DNA of 64,000 bases from an uncultured Aliiroseovarius sp. (GCF_947497285.1 NZ_CANMFT010000009.1:78848-142847); one strand, 5' to 3'. Counted from the first letter of the stretch, positions 24,707 through 35,573 are shown. Made by a program: numbers and translations. Notes: generated by a model not told the origin, from the sequence alone.

Positions 24707-25136
24707 AGCGGGCCACCTGTCGTTGCCGGCCCAGACTTGCCGTTCACATAATCGACGAGCGCTGCAACGCAGCTTCTCCAAACCAGCCGTTCGTGAACTG
24801 CGCAGAATTTTCAACAGGGCAATGACCAGGTCAGCGGACATAGCACCAGTTCACTCCCTCGCAAGAAATGAGCGTTTACGATCCTAAGCGGACATGGTCT
24901 TATCGAGCGCTGCACGAAAATTCTGAAGTCTTGCGACTGCAAGGAGGTCAGCAAAACTTCAGGAAAGCTGAATCTAGGTTCAAGCGTCTTGGCAGTGACC
25001 CAACAATGCGGAAATCGCCATATATAAACCTAACCAATACCACCATCACCCAAAAAAGCTGTGACGTAAGTTACTGGTGACTGGAGAGACGTTCGCGATC
25101 ATCTGGACCCATTAACTTCTCTGGAACTTGTGTGGT
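24707..25136. other. Gene-free border region before the tartrate cassette
   Basis: About 430 bases of degraded sequence. Fragments such as GCTGCAACGCAGC (24761-24773) and CGTTCGTGAACTGCG look like pieces of dispersed intergenic repeats that I associate with Rhodobacteraceae, but this is recollection only. It marks the left edge of the inserted tartrate cassette. Confidence 0.35.
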
Positions 25137-25169
25137 CGAGGCGGTCAACATTTCGACCGCCTCGGTTTT
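25137..25169. terminator. Strong hairpin at the end of the TRAP operon
   Basis: Ten-base perfect stem CGAGGCGGTC (25137-25146) with GACCGCCTCG (25155-25164) and an eight-base loop, seven bases from the permease stop codon. A GTTTTA run follows on the plus strand; on the minus strand, where the operon ends, there is no T run, so it may mainly stop incoming transcription from the left. Confidence 0.65.
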
Positions 25170-25170
25170 A

Positions 25171-27372
25171 CTAATCTGCGCCGTGCGCGAGGTCTTTCGC
25201 TGTCAGAATGCGCTTCTGCAGGACCGCAATAAGCACAACAAGGCCAAGGCCAAAGGCGTCCGTCAGCCAGCCACCTGCGATCATTGACAAACCCGCTGCC
25301 AGAAGGGCAACCCGAACGACAGCACCTGCGTGTCCGATGAACCACCCCTGAACGGCACAGGAGAGAAGATAGACGCCTACAATCGCAGTGATAGCGATGT
25401 GGCCGATCTCGAACCAAGTGCCTTCAAGCAGCATCGCAGGGGAGTAGAAGAACATATAAGGGACCACAAAGGCCGCTAAGCCGATCTTGAAACTCTCGAC
25501 GCTGGTTTTTACCGGGTCGGACCCTGCCAACGCAGATCCGGCGTAAGCCGCCAGGGCGACAGGCGGGGTGATCGCCGACATCACAGCGAAGTAGAAAATG
25601 AACAGGTGAGCAATCAACGGCTCTACGCCAAGATTGACGACGCCCGGTGCGATGACACTTGCTGCGACAGCATAAGCTGCGGTTGTGGGCATTCCCATCC
25701 CTAGCACGATGGAAACGACCATGGCGAAGAACAGCGCCAAGATCTGGCTCTGGTCCGCAAGCGCCAGCAGAACTGTCGAGAAGCGGGAGCCGATACCAGT
25801 CAGGGCGATGACACCCACGATGATGCCCGCGGTCGCGCAGACCGCCACCAGTTGCAGAACCATGCGCGCGCCATTGTCGAGCGCGTTAAACAGCTGCTTC
25901 GGCCCCATCCGGTGCGGCGTGAGCCAGGAAACCACGGCGGCCGTAATCATCGCCAGGGTTCCGCAACGGATCACCGAGTATCCAGCGAAGAGGGCATATA
26001 TCAGCACGATGATGGGGGTCAGAAGATAGATCTGACGGATCAGCACACCGAACTTGGGCAGTTGCTCCCGCGGGAGGCCTTTCAGGTTCGCCTTCTGCGC
26101 CGCCAGGTCGATCATGAAATAGACCGAGAGGAAATAGAGCGCCGCCGGAATGATCGCGGCCGAGACGATCTCCATGTAGGGGATGCCGGTGATTTCGGCC
26201 ATGATGAAGGCGCCTGCGCCCATGATCGGCGGCATGATCTGCCCGCCTGTCGATGCCGCGGCTTCAACCGAAGCGGCGGTCTGCGGCTTGTAGCCCACCT
26301 TTTTCATCATCGGGATGGTCAGCGATCCGGTGGCCACCACGTTGCCCGCCGAGGTGCCGTTGATCATGCCCATCAGGCCGGAGGCGAAGATCGCCACCTT
26401 GGCCGGGCCGCCGCGCTTGTGCCCGGCAGCGGCGAAGGCAAGGTTGACGAAGTATTCGCCGACCCGCGTGGTCTGCAGGAAGGCGGCGAAGATCACGAAG
26501 AGGATGATGTAGGTCGACGAGATCGCGATGGGTGCGCCAAGGATGCCGTTGTCGGTGAAGATGTAGGAGAAGAAGCGCTTGGCATCATATCCGCGGTGCT
26601 CAAAAATGCCCGGCAGCCAGGGTCCGAGGAAGGAATAGGCGACAAAGATCGACGCGATGATCACCAGGGCCATACCTGCCAGGCGGCGGGTCAGTTCGAT
26701 GATCAGGATCACGCCGGTGATCGCCGCCCACATGTCTCCGGGCAGCGCCATCGGCATACCGGCGCGCAGCTGCAACTGGCGTGCAAAGAAGATCAGGTAG
26801 GCGGTCGCGACCAGCGCGGCGACGGCCAACAGGATGTCGCCGGCGGAAAATGCGCGGCGGTCGCGTTGCGGGAAAAGCCAGCCATGCAGGATGGCCAGCG
26901 CCGTCCCGGCGGCCAGCGGAATGCCGAAGGACGACATGGCCCAGGCGGGGGGCAGCGCCACACCCATGAGCGTGCCATTGATCCAAATCGCGGCAACGGA
27001 GATCAGCGCATAGCCGATGCCTGCAGCGGCAAGACCCAGCAGGGCCAGCGACATCGGGTTGCGGATTTCGCCCTCGGCGTCCTCGGACAGCGACGTGGCG
27101 CCAAACAATAGAAAGCCCAGAAACAGCCCGCCGCCGACATGGCTCAGGCGATAGGCCCAGGTCTCGAGCGGATAGACGTTCATGACCAGCAGATGAAAGA
27201 CCGAGTAGGCGACACACATCGTGGCGATGGCCATATTGCGCGTGCCAGTGAAATCCCGCTGATTGCTGGCAAGCGGGTCTTCATCCACATGCGCCTTGGC
27301 GGTTTCCTGTTCGATCAGCGAAAGGTCCGGCTCGGCCTCGGGCCGGCCATGAGAGTCCTGTGTCTTGGTCAT
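25171..27372 (-). CDS. TRAP transporter fused permease (TAXI type)
   Basis: 733-aa inner-membrane protein combining the small (DctQ-like) and large (DctM-like) TRAP subunits in one chain, as usual for the TAXI branch. Many hydrophobic segments are seen; the motif VLGMGMPTTAAYAVAASVIAPGVV is characteristic of TAXI permeases, and SGLMGMINGTSAGNVVATG of the large subunit. Energy comes from an ion gradient. It works with the binding protein encoded just upstream (87-base gap). Because the divergent operon is for tartrate breakdown, tartrate or a similar dicarboxylate is the likely substrate; this is inferred from position. Confidence 0.95.
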   Translation of the reverse strand: MTKTQDSHGRPEAEPDLSLIEQETAKAHVDEDPLASNQRDFTGTRNMAIATMCVAYSVFHLLVMNVYPLETWAYRLSHVGGGLFLGFLLFGATSLSEDAEGEIRNPMSLALLGLAAAGIGYALISVAAIWINGTLMGVALPPAWAMSSFGIPLAAGTALAILHGWLFPQRDRRAFSAGDILLAVAALVATAYLIFFARQLQLRAGMPMALPGDMWAAITGVILIIELTRRLAGMALVIIASIFVAYSFLGPWLPGIFEHRGYDAKRFFSYIFTDNGILGAPIAISSTYIILFVIFAAFLQTTRVGEYFVNLAFAAAGHKRGGPAKVAIFASGLMGMINGTSAGNVVATGSLTIPMMKKVGYKPQTAASVEAAASTGGQIMPPIMGAGAFIMAEITGIPYMEIVSAAIIPAALYFLSVYFMIDLAAQKANLKGLPREQLPKFGVLIRQIYLLTPIIVLIYALFAGYSVIRCGTLAMITAAVVSWLTPHRMGPKQLFNALDNGARMVLQLVAVCATAGIIVGVIALTGIGSRFSTVLLALADQSQILALFFAMVVSIVLGMGMPTTAAYAVAASVIAPGVVNLGVEPLIAHLFIFYFAVMSAITPPVALAAYAGSALAGSDPVKTSVESFKIGLAAFVVPYMFFYSPAMLLEGTWFEIGHIAITAIVGVYLLSCAVQGWFIGHAGAVVRVALLAAGLSMIAGGWLTDAFGLGLVVLIAVLQKRILTAKDLAHGAD

Positions 27373-27459
27373 GATGGGTCACCCATGAAAGGGGTTGAAT
27401 GGTGAGCACGGGCGGGAGACAAGGCTCGACCGCCCGTGCAGCGCAAACGCGGGACGCGC

Positions 27460-28431
27460 TTACTTCTGGTCAGCAGGGATCTCGTAGCCGTTCTCTTCGA
27501 ACCACTTGACGGCCCCCGGATGGAACGGGATCACGGTGTTCTTGAGCACGTTCTCGGCCAGGGTTTCCTTGGCAGCGGCGTGGTTCTGGACCATCCGCTC
27601 CGGGTTTTCCATCGCCAGCTTGGTGATCTCGTAGGCCAGGCTTTCAGGCATGTCCTGATGCGCGATGGCGAAGTTCCACAGCGACACGGTCTGGAGCGGT
27701 TCCGGCTGATCCTCGTAGGTGTTGGCCGGAATGGTGAACTCCTGCATCGCGGGCGCAAGTTCCTTCATCGTCGCCAGGGTTTCCGGCCCCATCGACAGGA
27801 AGCGCACGTCGTTTTCCACCGCCAGCTGGGCGTAGGCGCCGGTCGGCAGGCCCGCGGCGTAGACGAAGGCGTCGATCAGCCCGTCCTTGAGTTGGCCCGC
27901 AGTGTCCGAGCCGCCAGCATTGCTGATGGTGGCGCCCGAGTCGGTCGCTTCGAAGTAGCGCGTCCAGTAGGTGGCCGAGGTGCCGCCTGCCGGGCCGACG
28001 CCGATCCGCTTGCCGTTCAGATCCTGAAAGTTCTGGATGTCCGACGAAGCCAGGACCGCCGCCTGCAGCGGCGTCTGGTACATCGGGAACAACGCGCGCA
28101 CGTTTTCATGCGGAACGCCGGGCATCAGCGGGCTTTCGCCGCGATAGGCCTCGTCGGCGGGTCCAAGCGTCACGAAGCCAAGCTGGTGCTCGCCGGTTTC
28201 CACCAGCGTCACGTTCTGCACCGGGCCGCCGGTGATTTCGACACCTGCGTTCAGGTCCAATTCTTCGCTGAGCATGGCACCGAAACCCGAGCCATAGGTG
28301 AAGTAGGTGCCGCCCTGGCTACCGGTGCCGATGGTGATGCTGTTGGGCCAGCCGTCGCGATCCTGCGCGGCGACGGGCATCGCGATCGTGGCGCACAGCG
28401 CCGCGACTGCGGAAATGGTCTTGAATTTCAT
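27460..28431 (-). CDS. TAXI-family TRAP solute-binding protein
   Basis: 323-aa periplasmic binding protein. A signal peptide (about residues 1-22, cleaved after VAAQ) precedes the TAXI signature ITIGTGSQGGTYFTYGSGFGAML. Further on, GVGPAGGTSATYWTRYFEA matches the ligand-binding region of the family. TAXI proteins usually bind small carboxylates such as glutamate or alpha-ketoglutarate; no member is proved to bind tartrate to my knowledge, so the substrate here is inferred from neighbours. It is the first gene of the two-gene transport operon, 126 bases downstream of the LysR stop. Confidence 0.93.
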   Translation of the reverse strand: MKFKTISAVAALCATIAMPVAAQDRDGWPNSITIGTGSQGGTYFTYGSGFGAMLSEELDLNAGVEITGGPVQNVTLVETGEHQLGFVTLGPADEAYRGESPLMPGVPHENVRALFPMYQTPLQAAVLASSDIQNFQDLNGKRIGVGPAGGTSATYWTRYFEATDSGATISNAGGSDTAGQLKDGLIDAFVYAAGLPTGAYAQLAVENDVRFLSMGPETLATMKELAPAMQEFTIPANTYEDQPEPLQTVSLWNFAIAHQDMPESLAYEITKLAMENPERMVQNHAAAKETLAENVLKNTVIPFHPGAVKWFEENGYEIPADQK

Positions 28432-28540
28432 GGAACTTCCTCCTCCGATGAGTCCTCCGATGCGCCCCGTATTTTGGGGGCAGCAACAATAAACAGATCA
28501 TGCGGGGATGGACGGCCTTGGGCTATGCGCCAAATTTTAT

Positions 28541-28555
28541 ATTCAATTATGAAAT
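28541..28555. promoter_or_regulatory. Possible LysR-type box upstream of the TRAP operon
   Basis: ATTCAATTATGAAAT contains the inverted repeat TTCA-ATTA-TGAA and lies just behind the LysR stop codon in an AT-rich stretch, 110 bases before the binding-protein start. It would suit activation of the transport operon by the LysR protein. Half-sites differ from the box at 29512-29526, so confidence is modest. Confidence 0.4.
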
Positions 28556-28557
28556 AA

Positions 28558-29493
28558 TCAGGCCGTAGCTTCCAACTCCGGCAGATGGCTTTCAAGCACG
28601 GCCAGAAATGCGTCGCGTGCCGGATCTCTTGTGCCGCGCGTCCATGCCGCCGCGAGGATCAGTTTTGACCGCGTCGTGCCATCCGGAATGGTCAGGGGAA
28701 CGAAAGTCACGCCCGGAACCTGAAGCCGCGACGTCCAGCGCGGGACGATGGCGAGGCCTGTTCCCGCCGCAACGAGGTTGACGATGGTTTGCTTTTCTTC
28801 GGCCACCTGGGCAATGCGCGCGGTCAGTCCGACATCGACAAAGAGCTTGATTGTCAGATCGTGCGAATGTGGACGGGACCGGCGATCCGGCACGATCAGA
28901 GGTTCGTCTGCCAGATCAGAGATCGCAATACTGCTTTGATCAGCCAACCGATGGTTCTCTGGCAAGGCGACTACGGCGGTTTCGAAAAACAGCGCCCGGA
29001 AGTTGAGCCGTTGATCGCGCACATCCGGAGGTCGACAGAAAGCGATATCGAGCGAGCCGCTCAGCAGTTTCGGCAAGAGGTGGATGGTCTTCTGTTCGAA
29101 GAGCTGGATTTCGAGATCAGGTTGCTCCTCACGCACCAGCTTCAAGAGTTGCGGGATCAATCCTGCGGCCGCGCTATCGATGGCGCCAACTTTCAGGACC
29201 GGCGTCTCTGACTTGCGCACGTTGCGCACCTTTTCTTCAAATTGCTCAGCCTGCGCGACCAGAGCGCGAGCCTCTTCGAGAATGCTGGTGCCCGCTTCGG
29301 TAAGGGATACGCTGCGCGTGGTCCGGAGGAACAGTCGCGTTTCAAGCTTGTCCTCAAGTAAGCGAATTTGCCGTCCCAGAGAGGCAGGCAACATATCGAG
29401 CGATTGCGCGGCCCGCCCGAAATGCAGGGTTTCCGCGACCGCAAGGAAGCATCTGATCTGGTCGGTATCCAATCTCGCGGTTCCAATAGCCAC
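28558..29493 (-). CDS. LysR-family regulator of the tartrate cassette
   Basis: 311-aa LysR regulator. Residues 8-66 form the winged helix-turn-helix (IRCFLAVAETLHFGRAAQSLDMLPASLGRQIRLLEDKLETRLFLRTTRSVSLTEAG). The remaining part is a periplasmic-binding-like sensor domain. It stands between the transport operon (same strand) and the divergent ttuC operon, with a LysR-type box in the 102-base divergent gap, so it probably responds to tartrate or an intermediate and controls both. In Agrobacterium vitis the corresponding gene is ttuA; equivalence is assumed from gene order. Confidence 0.92.
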   Translation of the reverse strand: MAIGTARLDTDQIRCFLAVAETLHFGRAAQSLDMLPASLGRQIRLLEDKLETRLFLRTTRSVSLTEAGTSILEEARALVAQAEQFEEKVRNVRKSETPVLKVGAIDSAAAGLIPQLLKLVREEQPDLEIQLFEQKTIHLLPKLLSGSLDIAFCRPPDVRDQRLNFRALFFETAVVALPENHRLADQSSIAISDLADEPLIVPDRRSRPHSHDLTIKLFVDVGLTARIAQVAEEKQTIVNLVAAGTGLAIVPRWTSRLQVPGVTFVPLTIPDGTTRSKLILAAAWTRGTRDPARDAFLAVLESHLPELEATA

Positions 29494-29511
29494 TATTTCA
29501 CATCTGTATAT

Positions 29512-29526
29512 AATCTTACGCAGATT
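29512..29526. promoter_or_regulatory. LysR box in the divergent regulator/ttuC promoter
   Basis: AATCT-TACGC-AGATT, a five-base-arm palindrome with the T-N11-A form of LysR sites, 70 bases before the ttuC start. A wider ATCTG ... CAGAT pair (29502-29525) overlaps it. TTGAGG at 29525-29530 with TAGCGT 18 bases on is a possible promoter adjacent to the box. Confidence 0.6.
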
Positions 29527-29595
29527 GAGGGCGGCAAGTCCAGAGCTGTAGCGTCATGTCAAGTGTCGGACTGACGTCACACAGGAGGAGATAAG

Positions 29596-30744
29596 ATGAC
29601 GATCCAGCAAACAGCCCCTGCAAATGGCGCATCAGTGCAGTCGCAGGAACTCAACGAACGGACCCAGGAAATGAAAACCTACAAGATCGCCTCCATTCCC
29701 GCCGATGGTATCGGCCCCGAAGTCATCGCCGCCGGGCACCAGGCGCTGGAAGCGTTGGCACGCCGTGACGGCGGTTTTGCGTTCGATGTTACCGAGTTCG
29801 ATTGGAGTTCAGAGCGCTACAAGAAGACCGGGGCATTGATGCCAGAGGACGGCACCGAACAGCTGAAAAATTTCGACGCAATCTTTTTCGGTGCGGTTGG
29901 CGCGCCGGACGTGCCCGATCACGTGACGCTCTGGGGTCTGCGCCTGCCGATCTGCCAGGGCTTTGACCAATACGCCAACGTGCGCCCAACTAAGATCCTG
30001 CCGGGAATCTCCTCGCCGCTGGCCGGTGTTGGCCCGGGCGATCTTGACTGGGTGATCGTGCGCGAAAACTCAGAAGGCGAATATTCCGGCGTAGGCGGTC
30101 GCGCCCATCGGGGAATGCCGGAGGAAGTGGCGACTGAAGTGTCGATCTTCACCCGCGTCGGCGTAGAGCGGATCATGCGCTATGCCTTCAAACTGGCACA
30201 GTCGCGCTCTCGCAAATTCCTGACTGTCGTGACCAAGTCGAACGCACAGCGCCACGGCATGGTGATGTGGGACGAAATTGCGCTGGAAGTATCCAAGGAT
30301 TTCCCGGATGTGACTTGGGACAAAATGCTGGTCGACGCCATGACCGTTCGCATGGTTAAGAACCCGAAATCGCTCGACACGATTGTGGCCACCAACCTGC
30401 ACGCAGATATTCTGTCTGATCTTGCCGGCGCGTTGGCGGGGTCTCTCGGCGTTGCGCCCACCGGCAACATTGACCCCGAGCGCCGCTATCCGTCAATGTT
30501 CGAACCAATCCACGGTTCGGCCTTCGACATAACCGGCAAGGGGATCGCCAATCCAGTTGCCACCTTCTGGACCGCAAGCCAGATGCTGGAGCATCTGGGC
30601 GAGACCGCTGCGGCGGAACGTCTGATGCGCGCCGTGGAAAAGGTGTGCGCCGAAGGCATCATGACCCCGGATGTGGGCGGCACAGCGACCACTCAGGACG
30701 TCACTGATGCGGTCTGCGACGCGATCCGCGGCGAGAATATCTGA
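29596..30744 (+). CDS. ttuC: Tartrate dehydrogenase/decarboxylase
   Basis: 382-aa member of the isocitrate/isopropylmalate dehydrogenase family, closest in character to TtuC. These Mn/NAD-dependent enzymes oxidise (+)-tartrate and meso-tartrate, the latter giving D-glycerate, and also decarboxylate D-malate. Signature pieces: IPADGIGPEVIAAG (start of the NAD fold), WGLRLPICQGFDQYANVRP, VRENSEGEYSGVGG, and the metal/NAD region ATNLHADILSDLAGALAGSLG then FEPIHGSAFDITGKGIANP. The ATG at 29596 has AGGAGGAGAT in front; it adds 26 residues before the usual beginning MKTYKIASIP, where an internal ATG offers a second start. First gene of a four-gene operon. Confidence 0.9.
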   Translation: MTIQQTAPANGASVQSQELNERTQEMKTYKIASIPADGIGPEVIAAGHQALEALARRDGGFAFDVTEFDWSSERYKKTGALMPEDGTEQLKNFDAIFFGAVGAPDVPDHVTLWGLRLPICQGFDQYANVRPTKILPGISSPLAGVGPGDLDWVIVRENSEGEYSGVGGRAHRGMPEEVATEVSIFTRVGVERIMRYAFKLAQSRSRKFLTVVTKSNAQRHGMVMWDEIALEVSKDFPDVTWDKMLVDAMTVRMVKNPKSLDTIVATNLHADILSDLAGALAGSLGVAPTGNIDPERRYPSMFEPIHGSAFDITGKGIANPVATFWTASQMLEHLGETAAAERLMRAVEKVCAEGIMTPDVGGTATTQDVTDAVCDAIRGENI

Positions 30745-30754
30745 GGACAGCCAA

Positions 30755-32011
30755 ATGACCGAGGACGATGTAAAGGCGCTGCTGCGCCGCATGATGACGG
30801 CTGCCATCGCGGCAGCTGACCCGGCGACGGTTCTGGCACGGCACCTGCCTGAAAAGCCCACGAGTCGCTGCATCGTCATCGGCGCGGGCAAGTCTGCCGC
30901 GGCTATGGCGCGTGCCCTGGAGAAGGCCTGGCCCGATGTCGAGCTTTCGGGCGTCGTCGTAACCCGCTTTGGCCACGCGGTCCCCACCGATCGCATTTCG
31001 GTGCGAGAAGCCTCCCATCCCGTACCCGATGCGGCAGGCTTGGAAGCGGCACGCGACATTCTTCAAACGGCAAAAGCCGCCAGAAAGGGCGATCTCGTGA
31101 TTGCGCTAATCTCGGGCGGCGGATCGGCGCTGATGCCTATGCCGACACCGCCGCTGACCTTGGAAGAGAAGATCACGGTCAACAAGCTGCTGCTGAAATC
31201 CGGCCTGACCATCGACGATATGAACCGCGTTCGGCGCAGGCTGTCGAAGATCAAGGGTGGCGGGTTGGCTCAGGCCGCAAGTCCAGCGAGATTGGTGACT
31301 CTTGCGATCTCCGATGTCCCTGGCGACGATCCTGCGGCTGTTGCGTCTGGACCGACTGTGCCTGACCCCACTTCGGGCGACGACCTCTCGCAGCTGGTCG
31401 ACCGGCTTGGCCCGGACCTGCCGTTGACTGCGCGTGAAATCCTTTTAGCTAAAGCCGAGAAAACCACTGATTTCGAGGTCGATTTCAGGATGATCGCGAC
31501 ACCGCAGATGTCGCTGGAGGCCGCAGCGACGGTGGCGCGAGAGGCTGGAGTGACGCCGGTTCTGCTGGGGGACGCCTTGGAAGGCGAGGCGCGCGAGTTG
31601 GGCATTGCCATGGCGGGCATCGCGAAATCTGTTGCCCGTCACGCTGCGCCAGCGCGTGCCCCGGTGGTCTTGCTGTCAGGGGGTGAGACAACCGTGTCCA
31701 TTGGCGATACTTCCTCGGGGCGCGGCGGACGGAACACCGAGTTCCTGCTGAGCCTCGCGATTGCCCTGAACGGCCATCCCGGCATTCACGCCCTGGCGGT
31801 GGACACCGACGGAATCGACGGCACCGAAGATGCCGCTGGTGCTGTGATCGGCCCAGACTTTCTGGAGCGCGCGCAAACAAAAGGCCTGGATGGCACTGTC
31901 AATCTGAGGAACCACGACAGCTATTCGCTGTTCGAGGCCACTGGTGACCTGATTCGCACCGGGCCGACCCTAACCAATGTGAATGATTTCCGCGCCGTCG
32001 TGGTGCTTTGA
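30755..32011 (+). CDS. ttuD: Glycerate 2-kinase (MOFRL family, TtuD-like)
   Basis: 418-aa protein of the type II glycerate kinase (MOFRL) family, which phosphorylates D-glycerate to 2-phosphoglycerate; in A. vitis the homologue was named TtuD and called a hydroxypyruvate reductase. Segments: VIGAGKSAAAMARALEKAW, LISGGGSALMPMP, RRRLSKIKGGGLAQA, AISDVPGDDPAAVASGPTVPDPT, and the C-terminal MOFRL domain LSGGETTVSIGDTSSGRGGRNTEF with LAVDTDGIDGTEDAAGA. It starts ten bases after ttuC. A 2-phosphoglycerate product explains why enolase and pyruvate kinase, but no phosphoglycerate mutase, follow. Confidence 0.92.
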   Translation: MTEDDVKALLRRMMTAAIAAADPATVLARHLPEKPTSRCIVIGAGKSAAAMARALEKAWPDVELSGVVVTRFGHAVPTDRISVREASHPVPDAAGLEAARDILQTAKAARKGDLVIALISGGGSALMPMPTPPLTLEEKITVNKLLLKSGLTIDDMNRVRRRLSKIKGGGLAQAASPARLVTLAISDVPGDDPAAVASGPTVPDPTSGDDLSQLVDRLGPDLPLTAREILLAKAEKTTDFEVDFRMIATPQMSLEAAATVAREAGVTPVLLGDALEGEARELGIAMAGIAKSVARHAAPARAPVVLLSGGETTVSIGDTSSGRGGRNTEFLLSLAIALNGHPGIHALAVDTDGIDGTEDAAGAVIGPDFLERAQTKGLDGTVNLRNHDSYSLFEATGDLIRTGPTLTNVNDFRAVVVL

Positions 32012-32042
32012 CGCCTGCTCAGGCCTAACCGAAGGACATCCC

Positions 32043-33455
32043 ATGATCCGCGAAAGACGCGCCAAGATCGTTGCAACCGTTGGGCCAGCCAGCGCCTCGC
32101 CGTTCATGTTACGCAGCCTGTTCAACAAGGGGGTTGATACCTTCCGGCTGAATTTCAGCCATGGCGAACATGACATTCATGCGACCACCATCGCAGCAAT
32201 CCGTGCTTTGGAAAGCGAGGTCGGCGTGCCGATTGGGATCCTCCAGGATTTGCAGGGACCGAAGATCAGACTTGGGCGAATTGCCGGTGGCGCTCGTATT
32301 CTCGACCGACATGAGAAGGTATGCTTTCTACCCGTTGAAACGGCCAAAGACGATACATGTCTGCCTTTGCCTCACCCTGAGATATTCGCGGCTATTGAGC
32401 TGGGCCATCGGGTGTTCATCGACGATGGGCGCGTGCGACTTAGAATTACCGACAAGCAGGCGGGCAAACTTGAGGCCGAAGTCATCGAAGGCGGCAAGGT
32501 CAGCGACCGCAAAGGGGTCAACCTGCCCGACTGCGTGCTCGACTTGCCGGTGCTAACCGAAAAGGACCGAGCAGATCTTGAGTTCGGCCTTGCCCACGGC
32601 GTCGACTGGGTGGCGCTGTCTTTCGTGCAGAAATCCTCCGATCTCGATGAAATCGCCCGGATCATCGACGGCCGGGCTGGTCTGATCTCGAAGATCGAGA
32701 AGCCATCCGCGCTCGACGGCATCGACGCGATCATCAACCGGTCCGATGCCATCATGATTGCCCGTGGCGACCTCGGCGTGGAAATCCCGCCCGAAGACGT
32801 GCCCGCGCGGCAAAAGGAAATCATCGCGCTGTGCCGCCGCGCCTGCCGCCCGGTGATCGTGGCCACGCAAATGCTGGAATCCATGACAGCCTCCCCCGCG
32901 CCCACCCGCGCCGAAGCGTCAGACGTCGCCACCGCAATCTATGATGGTGCCGATGCCGTGATGTTGTCGGCGGAGAGCGCGACCGGAGCCTATCCGTCTG
33001 AGGCCGTCGAGGTGATGGACCGGATCATCCGATCAACCGAAAGTCATGCGTTTTACACCAAGGCGATGACAGCCTCGCGCGAGCCATCACAGACGGATGC
33101 CGATGCCATTGCCGATACTGGTGCAACGCTCGCATGCGCACTGCACGCAAAGTGCATCATGGCCTATTCCATGTCAGGGTTGACAGGCCTGCGCATTGCG
33201 GCACGACGTCCAAAACTGCCTTTGATCGTGATGACTCGCGACCAATCCGTATCGCGCCGAATGGCTTTGGTCTGGGGCGCCCGCTCGGTTCTGGAGGCGA
33301 CAGCGGAGGACTATGACAGCATGGTCGAAACAGCCAGGTCGGAATGCCAGCGCCTTCTGGCACCGAATGTCGGGGACAAGATGGTGGTCTTGTCAGGTGT
33401 CCCTTTCGGGCAAGTGGGAAGCACCAACAACATCCGTGTCGCGACCTTCCGCTGA
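32043..33455 (+). CDS. pyk: Pyruvate kinase
   Basis: 470-aa pyruvate kinase, converting PEP and ADP to pyruvate and ATP. Family landmarks are all present: RAKIVATVGPAS, FRLNFSHGEH, ILQDLQGPKIRLG, the active-site signature LISKIEKPSALDGIDAIINRSD followed by IMIARGDLGVEIP, and ATQMLESM. The length is normal. The start at 32043 follows GAAGGACATCCC. In A. vitis a pyruvate kinase gene (ttuE) also sits in the tartrate operon. Being plasmid-borne, it is probably a second copy dedicated to this pathway. Confidence 0.95.
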   Translation: MIRERRAKIVATVGPASASPFMLRSLFNKGVDTFRLNFSHGEHDIHATTIAAIRALESEVGVPIGILQDLQGPKIRLGRIAGGARILDRHEKVCFLPVETAKDDTCLPLPHPEIFAAIELGHRVFIDDGRVRLRITDKQAGKLEAEVIEGGKVSDRKGVNLPDCVLDLPVLTEKDRADLEFGLAHGVDWVALSFVQKSSDLDEIARIIDGRAGLISKIEKPSALDGIDAIINRSDAIMIARGDLGVEIPPEDVPARQKEIIALCRRACRPVIVATQMLESMTASPAPTRAEASDVATAIYDGADAVMLSAESATGAYPSEAVEVMDRIIRSTESHAFYTKAMTASREPSQTDADAIADTGATLACALHAKCIMAYSMSGLTGLRIAARRPKLPLIVMTRDQSVSRRMALVWGARSVLEATAEDYDSMVETARSECQRLLAPNVGDKMVVLSGVPFGQVGSTNNIRVATFR

Positions 33456-33474
33456 TCAAAATGAACAAGGCTGA

Positions 33475-34758
<1,284 letters not shown>

Positions 34759-35573
34759 GGCCAACTTAAGGCGATTGTATATTTGACAAACCTGTGTCGT
34801 GAGTGTCCGTCGTCGGGGTAACCTGACTCAAAGGACGTACAGGCTCCAAATAGAAAGCCAAGGTTGTCGATGCTTGTCCCGGTGTTTGGGACGAACTCTT
34901 CATATCTCAAATAGGTACTTCTCAAAATTCGATAGCAGCGAAAGTCTGCTTCCCGCCCATCACGTCGAATGCTTAGACAAGTAATCCTTATAGTCGGCAG
35001 CGGAGTCACCTGCACATTGACCTTGGGCTAAGCCTTGCGGGCTCCCCAGCTCGGCTTTGCGTGTCGCAAGGGAGAACGGCCCTTCGGTCCGTCGCGCATT
35101 CGGCCATGCGGCCTCACCGCGGCGTTGCGCTTGGCATCCCGGTTTGCCCGCCTCGCGAGCACGTCCCTCCCCGGCCGCTCCGTCGGATTGCGCTCTGGTC
35201 TGTTTTGCTTGAGCGCAAAACGATCCCGCCGCTCCATCCGTCTTCCGCGTCCGGTCGGGCCGTTTGCCTGCTCGGGTCGGTCAAACCTACCGTCAAAACA
35301 CACACACATGAGTGCGGAAGCATATCCTCCGGATGGCCCCCAAATCAGCCCGCGTCAAGGATCGCAAAACTTTTCGGCGAGGGCGGAGCCCGTGGCGCGG
35401 GGCGGTCCCGTGCGCAAGCGCGCGCATGTGTCGGGTGCCGCGCGCGGAAAACTTTTGCGCCCGGCAAGCCGGCGGCTGCGCCGTCCCTGACCCGGGCAGA
35501 TTCGGAAACCAGGCATTCGGCCATGCCCCCACACTCACGTGGTGGCCTTGGAACCGAACACTGGAGACCAGAC
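34759..35573. other. Gene-free region between enolase and DUF2493 genes
   Basis: About 800 bases with no gene I can support. The left part (34760-34990) includes GCAGCGAAAGTCTGCTTCCC, which I associate with dispersed intergenic repeats of Rhodobacteraceae. The GC-rich part (35030-35570) stays open in several frames but reads unlike protein. AAAACTTTT occurs at 35366-35374 and 35448-35456. It probably holds the right border of the tartrate cassette and a long leader of the DUF2493 gene. Confidence 0.4.

Noticed and set aside
25852..28557. Two plus-strand frames (419 and 373 codons) opposite the TRAP genes
   Set aside because: Arg/His/Gly-rich antisense artefacts; the minus strand encodes unmistakable TRAP proteins.
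35061..35573. In-frame extension that would add about 170 residues to the DUF2493 protein
   Set aside because: Low-complexity Arg/Pro/Ser text unlike the family, and a good ribosome site exists at the internal start 35574.
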